The position numbers and the translations under genes are program-made. The notes under the pieces are model-generated. The model had not been told where the DNA came from, ran no database searches, and saw only the letters and a program-made list of their open reading frames with translations. Below, one piece after another: positions 23,251 through 34,100 of a DNA stretch of 64,000 nt (position 1 is the first letter of the stretch; each line of letters begins with the position of its first letter). The stretch covers positions 27,273,915 to 27,337,914 of the forward strand of contig NC_088297.1 in NCBI RefSeq assembly GCF_032854445.1, given 5' to 3'. Origin of the DNA: Liolophura sinensis. Its lineage: Eukaryota; Mollusca; Polyplacophora; Chitonida; Chitonidae.

Positions 23251-23924
23251 ATTTGGAGTGGTGCTTAAAATTTTATAAGCTTTTACACTGAGGTAGTGTG
23301 CGTAAACTCAGCCTCTGGCTTACAGACGACTCGGCACATTATAATGACCTCGATATCCGCTGGAACAGCTCCCAAAGTCAACCGGATGTATTTTTTTTGC
23401 CCGCTGCGCAAGTCATGAAGTTTGCATTACACTTCACTGAGGATTTCACCAGATTCTGTGACTGTAACATCCCAATTTTTGAGACCTGTTTGTATTATTT
23501 TGGTCTACATTATACGTTACATCTGAGAGACTGTAAATTCATCGCTATAATAATTTTTCCTGTGAGGCATTATGTAACTAGGGCTTCTGTTGGGTGAAAC
23601 TTTCTGTAGCCTAGCAATACCGCTTTTTCTGTAAAAGTCCATCTGTAACAGGCCAATCACACAATCATAACGATTGAGACAAGAGAAACGAGGGGTTTGA
23701 ACTGAAATTTAAAACAGAATTAAAATGAAGCGTTATCTAGACTACTGCGTTCTTTGTCCTGTGTCTTAAATTTTGAAATAATCATCTAAACCTTGTTTTA
23801 AATTTTAAATTGCGTTAGTTTTTTGTTTTTTGTTTGTTTGTTTTTTTTCACTTAGTCCCTTGGTGTGTCTCCAGAAACGAATTTTGAGCTTGAAATTCAG
23901 GCTTCCTGTCTTACGAAATGGATA
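23251..23924. other. Intergenic, no gene seen
   Basis: A 99-codon open frame at 23298-23597 shows no recognisable domain or splice context. Nothing else is supported. Confidence 0.5.
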
Positions 23925-24250
23925 GCGGGACGTGGCTCTGTGAATGGGACTCCCGTAACGACGAGGCACACGAGGGGAAGGTTCAATCCCGGCCTTGGAC
24001 AAGTCCTCATTGTTCTTTAGGCCTTGGTGACAATAAAGGATCGACGATGGCATTTTTGCCCGGTCTTCTGTTCGCTGTAGACCGCTTGTCTTCCACCAGA
24101 GTATAGAAGGCATACAAGGTGGGAAACGTGTCGTCAGTTAGTTGCCATAGGTAAGTGGTTTACCACGTGGGCACTCCGTTTTCCTCCAAATTCATAGATG
24201 ACCGTCAGACTCACGGCATCCGTGAAAAGTTGTTGATTGTTGCAGGTCAT
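23925..24250 (+). mobile_element. SINE family 2, near full length
   Basis: A tRNA-like head (cgtggctctgtgaatgggac; B-box-like ggttcaatcccggcc) leads into a body ending 'aagtggtttaccacgtgggc' and 'actccgttttcctccaaatt'. The same 3' block recurs near 40645 and 49945, so this is a dispersed family distinct from family 1. Confidence 0.65.
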
Positions 24251-25250
24251 TGAATAATGTGGTAATTGTACTTTCTAAACAAATTCTCACTTTTAAACAT
24301 CCAAAACTTGTACATATTCTAGTCAGCAAAGATGTAGTGTGATAGTGAATTCCAACTCCTTTACATGTACGCAATGTATAATCACCAAAGATCCATTTGC
24401 TTGTACTTATCTATTCAATATATCATAGATTTTTAAAGGCAACGACAGAAGCATATGTCTGATGAAAGACCATTACAATAGTTAGATTTATATTTTTAAA
24501 AAAATGTTCAACCTAGGTATATGCATTTGAAACATTGGGCTCTATAGGGACATTTTCTGACCTTATTGGGGCCAGTGTTGTTTGCCACATAACACGCATG
24601 GCAGGCGTAAATTTCAATATTCAAGAAACAGCAAAAATCTGCATATGATACCCTCTGGGTCATTACAGACCACTGTAGAATATAATGTTTTAAAGACACC
24701 CTATTGGGTTTGAAGAATTCTTAAAATATAAATCGAACTATTTCCCTGGGCACTGTTTAACGGTCCGTCATGTGATATACTTCATTTTAGTGTTTTCTTT
24801 GCCTTTATAATGTAACGTAGCTCCCATTTATTTTGGCCTATTTTATTGTCATCGTTTTGAATCTCATGTTTGTAAATACATGTACGTGTACACCAACGCT
24901 TGTGTATTTTGTGCATATATACACATGTACTGTACATTTGTGTACGTGGAACCCAGTTGACTGGATTAGACACATATTAAATTTGGTTGTTGTTCCTTCA
25001 ACACAAATGTCCGTGTCATTTACACAAACAGCTGTCATCGTTTATTATGCTTCGTCAAGGTTGTAATTGCTTGCCAAATAAAACGACTTTTTTTTCTTTT
25101 TTTTTTTTACATTGAGGTGTTGACAGGTGTTGTGAATGGCGTTGAGTATATAACCACATGTGCATGTATGCTGGGGATTTTTCGATCGTGCTTGACAATT
25201 TTGCTGTCATGTGACAACAATGAGGCATCCGATGTGTTTATATATACTGT
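24251..25250. other. Intergenic, dispersed-repeat fragments
   Basis: No gene. 'acttcattttagtgttttct' near 24780 recurs in diverged form near 27386 and 40132. 'gtctgatgaaagaccatt' near 24455 resembles sequence near 39865. These are pieces of one or more unnamed dispersed repeats. Confidence 0.45.
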
Positions 25251-25254
25251 GTCT

Positions 25255-25415
25255 TCTTGTGGCAGGGCGAGTCCATGCTGCCAAAGTGCTGCCGTCGGTG
25301 AAGTATCATACCGAAGACACCAGACATGACAGCAACAAGTCCCATTTTTTGAAATCTTTGGCATGACCCGACCTTGGTTTGATCCCGGGCCTCCGGACTT
25401 CGAGGCCAACCCTAA
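25255..25415 (-). mobile_element. SINE-like element, family 3
   Basis: On the minus strand a tRNA-like B-box segment (cgggatcaaaccaaggtcgg) is followed by 'ggtatgatacttcaccgacg' and 'gcagcatggactcgccctgc', abutting a short TATA-rich end. The arrangement fits a tRNA-derived SINE; only one copy is seen here, so the call is tentative. Confidence 0.5.
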
Positions 25416-25974
25416 TTTTCGTAGTTCTGCATTACTACTGTCAGCCATATTGTATTGAACTTGAGATAGTGTAAAAAGTCAGAAAGGTCTATATTATAGT
25501 TATGAATAGCAGATTGTGGCTTAAAAAGATGTAAAAAAAAGAAGTGATAGGGTAGGAGATATGGGTGGCGCATAGCTTTATGGGCAGTAAGAAAAGAAGA
25601 ATAAATATTTAATTTAGGCAAAGGAAGGACCTTCAGAGGCTTTAAAAATGAGAAGTGTGTTCCAGCCTGTGCAAAAAGGGAACGACTCGCACCTTACGTT
25701 TTTGAGGCTGAGTAAGTGGCAGTAGGTGAGTTTGGTATCTATACTTCCCCAAAGTGCGCTGTCGTCGTTCAAGCAGGAAAAGATCAAGAAAAGAGTAAAG
25801 TATTGATCTTCTTGTTAAAAGGCTTTCTCATGTGAAGGCTTTATCATCCCAATATTTTGAGATGCTTTCATGCACGTGAAATTTAAAAGAGCCACGAAAG
25901 TTTGTTGTTGAAAATAAGGCCAAGGAATTTGTGCTCGCTCACCACGGTCAGAAGAGCTCAGTCCCACATGATAT
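25416..25974. other. Intergenic, no gene seen
   Basis: AT-rich sequence with no supported feature. Confidence 0.5.
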
Positions 25975-26213
25975 ATTTATTTATTTATTTACTTATTTGT
26001 TTTACGCCATACTCCAGAATATTTCACTTGTGCGACGGCGGCCAGCACTGATTGTGGTGGGAGGAAAGCAGACAGAGCACGGGGGAAACTCACGACCATG
26101 TGAAAGACCTCACGTATGGCCGGAAAGAAAGTCAGCATGAGCTGGACTTGAACTCACGGCGACCACATGGATGAGGGGTGTGCCTGCTAACCTCCCTCAG
26201 CCACGGACGCCCC
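25975..26213 (-). mobile_element. SINE family 1, full length
   Basis: On the minus strand it reads from ggggcgtccgtggctgaggg (tRNA-like head) through 'gagttcaagtccagctcatg' (B box) to 'gaaatattctggagtatggc' and an (ataa)n tail. This is one of the two complete copies in the window. Confidence 0.88.
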
Positions 26214-26499
26214 GTCCAGGCTGATTGATTGTCCTGGAGGAAGTTTGAGGACAGTCCTAACAATCAAGACTTTCGGCTAATTCTGTGCAAATAGTTTTAT
26301 TAATAAGAGGAAGATGGATGCTACACAGCAATTGTGAGATCTTGGCAAACTCTGACGTCATCAGATGGAGCGGACGAACAGGCACTGGTGAGCGAATAGG
26401 CTAATTTCAAAATACTGGATGAGCGCATGTCATTGGTGCATTAAAAAAAATGAAGAAAACCCAATATTGAGCCCTTTGAGACACCATATAATACCCTAT

Positions 26500-26735
26500 A
26501 AAAATTGTCTTAAGTTTAATGGAAAGTCTTGTCTGAGTGATGCTAAAATGTATTCTGTTATTATAACACAATATACTGTCGTATTCCACATAACATTCTG
26601 TTAGTCTTGTAGAATCTTTATGTTGAATTAATGGAATGTGTGTGCTGTATCTAACAGAACAATCTGCTGCAATAGCAGATTACATTGTAGCATCACTCAG
26701 TCAACAGACTTTCCGTTAAAAGTAACAGGTAAAAT
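26500..26735. mobile_element. Foldback element (MITE-like), copy 1
   Basis: 'ggaaagtcttgtctgagtga' and 'tgctaaaatgtattctg' on the left reappear as a diverged reverse complement at about 26660-26725 ('gcatcactcagtcaacagac', 'tttccgtt'). A related foldback lies at 27535-27740. No coding content. Confidence 0.6.
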
Positions 26736-26833
26736 TTTTTTAGTGTGTTGGTGTAAATGGAGACAGAAATCCTTCAAATTTGACAGTTTATTGTCTGCCA
26801 GCTAAGTAACCCGGCAGCAAATCATAAAATGCA

Positions 26834-27060
26834 GGGGCCTCCGAGGCCGAGGCAGTTGACACGCCAGCTCTGCACAATGACCCAGGAGCCTTTCACCAAT
26901 GCGGTCGCTGTAAGTTCAGATCCAGTTAATTCTGGCTTCCTCTCCGGGTGTTCCCGGGAAGGTCTATCAGCCACCTCCCACCATGATGCTGGCCGCTGTC
27001 GTGTAAGTGAAATAAATGCTCTTGAGTACGTCGTAAAACACCAAACAAGTAAAACAATAA
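26834..27060 (+). mobile_element. SINE family 1, full length
   Basis: Head 'ggggcctccgaggccgaggc', 'caatgacccaggagcctttc', B-box-like 'gttcagatcc', body 'gatgctggccgctgtcgtgt' and tail 'gtaaaacaccaaacaagtaa'. Confidence 0.88.
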
Positions 27061-27534
27061 ACATTAGACGCCACAATGAAGCCATTTTTACTTCTTTTCT
27101 GTAGGAACAAGGTGTGATTCACTGTATCAAAGGCTTCCGATAAATCAAAGAAGACAATAGCACTAACATGCGTAGATTCTCATGCAGAAAGAAGAAAGTT
27201 GTAAAGGAAACAAGCAGTATGTACACAGCTGAATGTTTTTATCCTGAAAACATGATTATCAGGATATCTGATATGATCATACATAATGAGTAAATCCACT
27301 TTACTCGGTTGAAAAATTCTATAAAAGAAAATGAAGCGGACTTTCCCTTAACAGTACTTTATGGTCTTTAACCTGACATGTACTTCATGATAGTGTTTTC
27401 TTTGTCTTTATAACACGGACGCTAATTTCCTACACTTTGTGCTAATCCTTTATCCTTCTCGCGGATTAAGTCTATCCTTTCTCACAGAAATATAGACAAA
27501 AAACGACATACACTCAAAAGCTTCATCTGTTAAG
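27061..27534. other. Intergenic, no gene seen
   Basis: AT-rich, containing a diverged copy of the 'cttcatgatagtgttttctt' dispersed repeat near 27386. No gene. Confidence 0.45.
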
Positions 27535-27740
27535 TTTGTCAGTGATGCTAAAATGTATTTGTTATTACAGGGGATTGCTCTGCTCAGTATAATACAAATA
27601 TTTTAGTAATTCAACAAAAAGATGCTATTAATCTAACACAATATTATGTAGAATATGACAGTATATTGTGTTATAATAACAGAATAAATTCTAACATCAC
27701 TCAAGACAACAGGCTTCCTGTTAAAATTAGCAGATGAATA
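27535..27740. mobile_element. Foldback element (MITE-like), copy 2
   Basis: 'cagtgatgctaaaatgtatt' on the left and 'taataacagaataaattcta' plus 'catcactcaagacaacaggc' on the right are inverted copies. The right arm is also the reverse complement of the left arm of copy 1, so the two elements belong to one family. Confidence 0.6.
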
Positions 27741-28057
27741 TTTTGAGTGTAAGAAAGTCACATGGGGCCTTCCACACGAAAAGATAGGCGGTGAGATCAT
27801 ACTATTTGCTAACAACCAAAATATGACGCGGATATGATATCAGTACCGGTATCCCACAGCGACCGTGTTAAATCGATTTTTTTTTAACCTGAGCAAAACA
27901 CCAAGCCCGCCACAGCACAGGTGAGAGGTACGGATATATGTAGGTCGTCAAGTCTGTAGAGTGAACAGAGAGAGTTTCGTGATCCGAGGCGGACTACAAC
28001 ACAGGGATTACGTATGATATATACGTGTATATATGTAGGCCTGTGGGTGCGAGAACC

Positions 28058-28103
28058 ATGGCTGTGAGAGTCGGAAATATACAACTGTTTGTCGGTATCA
28101 CAG
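28058..28103 (+). CDS. Secreted protein exon 1: signal peptide start
   Basis: ATG in context 'gaaccatgg', 15 codons (MAVRVGNIQLFVGIT) and one base, donor 'acag|gtaaat'. Phase 1 matches the next exon. Support comes mainly from completing the signal peptide. Confidence 0.55.
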
Positions 28104-31100
28104 GTAAATGTAATATGAGTATATATAGTATAAGTCCATATTCTTCATTATGACCCGCACTTAACTATAACGCACATCCCTTTAATATTGTATGTCGTAT
28201 AGGTCAAAAAGATATGGGATTTGGATAGGTAGATGTAGGCACAGTTCAAATATGAAAGATATCAATGAAGTTCTCCAGCTATTGCCCTATTTAAAACTCG
28301 ATTATCCCGTTTAGTCCAAAATATGAAGAAAGAGCGATCAGAATCTGGCGCAGAAGAGTCGCATTTCTTCTCGCTAAAGTATGGCTGCAGACTTACATCA
28401 TGGGGTTTGCAGGGTACCCTGCGGCGTGCAGCCTTCATCCCCTACACTGCCCCTCTTCCCCCCCCCCCCCCCTCCCACACACCCTCCGGTTTATCAACAC
28501 CCATTTATCTGATAGCCATCGTATGACTGAACCACGAGTAACACCGTCGAACGTATAAGTGGCTATCAATGTTTGGAAGATACTCGCTTTAGAAATATCG
28601 ACATCTCCAGCAAAGCATCGATATTGACTTCAGTCTACTAGTTGTTTGGATAGCAATATTGCTGAAGATGTCCTTAGGCTGTCTTAGTAATGCCAAGACT
28701 TCACAATTAATCTAAGCACTAAATCCGAAGACCGTATACCACTAGTGGTACAATGCACAGGTGTTCCAACTCGCACGACTCATTCCATTTGCACGACCAT
28801 CCTCTTTCCTGATATGACAAGATCTACCGAAAAATTGAACTGGACAATCCTGCATTTGATTGGTCAGCTCCTCACATAAAGACATCATCTAGGATGAAAT
28901 CGATACTGTACCTTTTTTCTATAACCCCGAATTCCCTTCTTCTTGTTGTTTGGGGGGGGGGGGTCACTACTGAAATAGTGAGATTGAGAAAGGCATATAT
29001 CGGTATGCCCTTTTTTATCGCGATGCCCATCAATTGGTAGGGGACCTTTAGAGGAAACTGATGGTTTCCGAAGGATGAAACCCCCGATATGGATATGCGG
29101 TGGTTAAATGTGGTGTAACATTCGATGTCTTCTCTAGGAAGTGTAATACAACTAACGCACCTTCCTTCTCCTTCAAACTACAGTTAGCCTGCTCAGTTCT
29201 CACAAAGCACACCTATGCTGTGTATTAACGGAAAATAGGACAGTTTACGCACTGTCCTGTGCGCTGCAAACATGATACGTTTAGCATTGACTAAATACCG
29301 TCATATCAGCATGGCCTATATACAAGCTTGTCTCGCGCAGATTATATTATCTGTTTTATGTTTCATGTGCGGTGTGCTGTCATAAATATCACATACAGGT
29401 TTTTAGCTCGCACCTGGGCGGGCTGACTCACAAAATGACGGGAAAACACATACTCCTCACAGCGCATGCACCTAAACCGAACGAATATCGATGGAGTGCT
29501 CGGCACATCAACTGTTTTAGCAATGATAGTTATAGACGAACAATCCACAGCTCTTTCTCACTAGCTGCGACTCTATGTCAAGGATTATTATTATTCTTAT
29601 TAATTATACTGAAAAAACTGAAAATCATTAGCCCCTCTTTATTACTGGTTTACGTTTCGGGTGAGACACAATTTAACGATGGGGCGTCAGTGTTCTCAGT
29701 CCAGGTATGAAGGTCTCGTGGGTTAGGTTGAAGTGGAGCTGACATCAGTGTAATACGTTTTGATTTATTTATTTATTTATTTGATTGGCGTTTTACGAAA
29801 TACTCAAGAAAAGCTCCCTAATATGACGGCCGCTAGCATTATGGTGAGAGGAAACCCACGACCATCCGCAGCTTGCTATTTACCTATCGGCACTAAATAG
29901 GTTATAAATGAATGACAACATGACAAATGATGGTTCATGTAGTCACCTAGGTTTTGAAACACTCAATCACCCTATCAAGCATTCAATCAGTCAATCAAAC
30001 AAGCAGTAAGTAAGACACGGCGGCGTTAATGAGTGCAATATCAATGAGACAGTCTGTCAATCGACGCAGACTTAGTTAGACAATTAATCAATCAGTGCGA
30101 TAAGCCAAACAATCCACCGATCAGGGAGACAATCCGTCAATCAGTGTGATCAGTGAGACAATCCGTCAGTCAGTGCGATTCGTGAGACAATCCGTCAGTC
30201 AGCGCGATCAATGAAACAATCCGTCACTCAGAGCGATCAGCCAGACAATCCGTCAATCAGTGCGAACACTCAGAAAATCCGTCAATCAGTGCAATCAGTC
30301 AGACAATCAGTGCGATCAGTGGGACAATCCGTCAATCAGTGCGACCAGTCAGACACTCTCTCAATCAGTGCGATCAGTCGAACAATCAGTCAGACAATCC
30401 GTCATTGCGAGCAGTCAGACAATCCGTTAATCAGCGCGATCAGCCAGAAAATCCGTCAATCAGTGCATTCAGTGGGACAATCAGTGGGATCAGTGGGACA
30501 ATGTCTCAATCAGTGCGATCAGTCGAACAATCCGTCAATGGATAGGATCAGTCAGACAATCCGTCAATCAGTGCGAGCAGTTAGACAATCTTTTATTCAG
30601 CTCGAACAACTAGAAAATCCGTCAATCAGTGCGATTTATTAGACAATCCGTCAATCAGTGCGATCATCCAGACAATTGTCAATCAATAGGATCAATCAGA
30701 CAATTCGTCAATCGGTAGGATCAGTGAGACAATGCCTCAACCAGTGCGATCAGTCAGACAATCCGTCAATCAGTGCAATGAGTCAGACAATCCGCCAATC
30801 AGTGTAATCAGTCACACTGTTTGTCAGTCATTGCAATCATTCAGACAATCCGCCAATCAATGCGATCAATCAGACAATCTATCGACCTGTGCGATCAGTT
30901 AGACAATCCGTCAGTCAGTGCCACAAATGAGACAATCCGCCAATCAATGCGATCAGTTAGGCAATCTATCAATCAGTATCATGCGTTAGACAAAGCCCTC
31001 AACCACCGCGATCAGTTAGACAATCTGTCGACCAGTGCGATCAGTTAAACAATCCGCCAATCAATGCAATGAATGAGACAATCCGTCAATCAGTGCAATG

Positions 31101-34100
31101 AGTCAGACAATCCGCCAATCAATGCTATCAGTTAGGCAATCTATCAATCAGTATCATCCGTTAAACAATCCCTCAACCACTGCGATCAGTCAGACAATCT
31201 GTCGACCAGTGCGATCAGTTAGACATTCCGCCAATCAATGCAATGAATGAGACAATCCGCCAATCAGTGCGATGAATGAGACAATCCGCCAATCAGTGCC
31301 ACGAATGAGACAATCCGCCAATCAATGCAATGAAAGAGACAATCCGCCAATCAATGCGATCAGTTAGGCAATCTATTAATCAGTATCATCCGTTAGACAA
31401 TCCCTCAACCACTGCGATCAGTCAGACAATCTGTCGACCAGTGCGATCAGTTAAACAATCCGCCAATCAATGCAATGAATGAGACAATCCGTCAATCAGT
31501 GCCACGAATGAGACAATCCGCCAATCAATGCAATGAAAGAGACAATCCGCCAATCAATGCGATCAGTTAGGCAATCTATCAATCAGTATCATCCGTTAGA
31601 CAATCACTCAACCACTGCAATCAGTCAGACAATCTGTCAACCAGTGCGATCAGTTAGACAATCCGCCAATCAGTGCAATGAATGAGACAATCCGCCAATC
31701 AGTGCGATGAATGAGACAATCCGTCAACCAGTGCGATCAGTTAGACAATCCGCCAATCAATGCAATAAATGAAACAATCCGCCAATCAGTGCGATGAATG
31801 AGACAATCTGCAAATCAATGCGATCAGTTAGGCAATCTATCAATCAGTATCATCCGTTAGACAATCCGTCAATCAGTACGATCTGTGAGATAATCCGTCA
31901 ATCAGTACGGTCAGTGAGACAATCCGTCAATCCGACGCCTATGATTTTACCACGATCAATTTTCATTTAGGTCTAGTCTCTCATGAACCTCCCCCCCCGA
32001 CGCCCCCCCCCCCCACAGCTCTGTCTTATTCCATAAGCTTAGTTTGGCTTTAGTATACTACTGCTGGGTACCAAATAGCTTGTCTGTCCGAAGGCACAGT
32101 CGTCTTAGCTATCAATTCCAAGTACATGTTCCCAAGTGTGATCTCTAGTAAATGCACTCAAGCATGAAACTACTGGAATCTCGATAAATTCTAACTCCAA
32201 CTAAAGCCAGTATACTAAAGCCAGCAAGGGAAGCACAGAGGTGTTCAAGATATAATCAAGTATACCTAATCACAGCATTACAGAGCTAGTTAGAAACGTG
32301 TGTAGCTACGGCAGCAATCTCTTCACGGTCTAATCTCTCATGAATTCATCCAATTCCCAATTTCGTCTTATTTCTTCACAGCCATACTGATCTGTCTCTG
32401 TGACGGTCAGTTAGATAGTAAACCAGTGTGTACGTACGACATTAATCAAGCGGCCCAGGGATGCCAGCTCGACATACTTATAATGTCTGATATACTGAAG
32501 GACCCTTTGGACGGACAGACGAATAGAGAAGACTTTTGCAGGTAGGATTTCTTCATTTATAACACAAGTACTTCACCTATTACTCAGATGTATGGGCGTT
32601 TTAAAAAAAAACACATAATAAGCTTGAACATGTTCATTATTTGGCATGTAAACTATATCTTCGTTCTGCAGGAAACTATGTCTTCGTTCTGCAGGAAACT
32701 ATATCTTCGTTCTGCAGGAAACTATATCTTCGTTCTGCAGGAGATTATGTCTTCGTTCTGCAGGAAACTATATCTTCGTTCTGCAGGAAACTATATCTTC
32801 GTTCTGCAGGAAACTATATCTTCGTTCTGCAGGAAACTATGTCTTCGTTCTGCAGGAAACTATATCTTCGTTCTGCAGGAAACTATGTCTTCGTTCTGCA
32901 GGAAACTATGTCTTCGTTCTGCAGGAAACTATATCTTCGTTCTGCAGCAGATTATGTCTTCGTTCTGCAGGAAACTATATCGTTGTTCTGCAGGAAACTA
33001 TGTCTTCGTCCTATATCTATATCTTCGTTCTGCAGGAAACTATGTCTTCGTTCTATATCTATATCTTCGTTCTGCAGGAAACTATGTTTTCGTTCTATAT
33101 CTATATCTTCGTTCTGCAGGAAACTATATCTTTGTTCTGCAGGAAACTATATCTTCATTCTGCAGGAAACTATATCGTCGTTCTGCAGGAAACTATGTCT
33201 TCGTTCTATATCTATATCTTCGTTCTGCAGGAAACTATGTCTTCGTTCTATATCTATATCTTCGTTCTGCAGGAAACTATATCTTCGTTCTGCAGGAAAC
33301 TATGTCTTCGTTCTATATCTATATCTTCGTTCTGCAGGAAACTGTATCTTCGTTCTGACAGATCAACTCCCAACCTAATTTAGTTCGAAGTGGTCCTCCC
33401 AGGTTCGAGATTTCTCTGACGTTAAGTTTGGCAAACTTTTGCTGGGCCAAGGATGGCCCCAAACCAACTTCAGAGCGCGCTGCATTTAAAATCCTGATGC
33501 AGTTACCCGTCCTTTGTCAAATACGTCGAGGCTGTCAGTACAGTCGTTCGCTTTTAACATCACCAAGGAATCTCAGACCCATCAGGTAACAGCATCAGGC
33601 AACAGCATCAGGTTTTGAAATGGAGCGCGTTCTGGGGTTGGTTTGCAGCCATCCTGGGCGGAACAAAATTTTGCCAAACCTAATATCAGAGAAATCTAGG
33701 ACTAAACCTAATAGCCCTCACAGAATGTGGAAGGTAACCCTTAGTCTCTGCCAATATTTATAACTGTATGAAGTATTGGCCACGCATAATCTCTTATAAT
33801 ACCTAATAGAACATATCCTCAGAAAGCCTATTGTACGATTTGCAATTAAATGCTAACGAAAAACATAACAAGTCAACGGAAGTAAATGAGTATGTTTATT
33901 AACAACAGAAGGGTAGACTTTATGTGGTACTTAACATTTTTTCAGTCATATGACGATGGGGAGTAAAGTTTATTTCTTTTGGAGAGTGGCCTATATTCAG
34001 CTCTCTGTAAATTCAGTTATACTCGCTGCCAAAATTGCCTTTAGTCAGTAACACGTAACAACACAAGCTCTACACATGGTTATGTTGGAAATCTATATTA

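Noticed and set aside
26040..26960. tRNA genes in the regions with A- and B-box motifs
   Set aside because: They are heads of SINE copies followed by the SINE body and A/T-rich tail; no complete cloverleaf was found.
30211..31048. Plus-strand frames rich in Gln/Ser/Asp
   Set aside because: Translations of the 29-bp array; no independent evidence of coding.
32588..33383. Plus-strand frames of 127-256 codons
   Set aside because: Produced by the 23-bp intronic array, which lacks stops in all forward frames.
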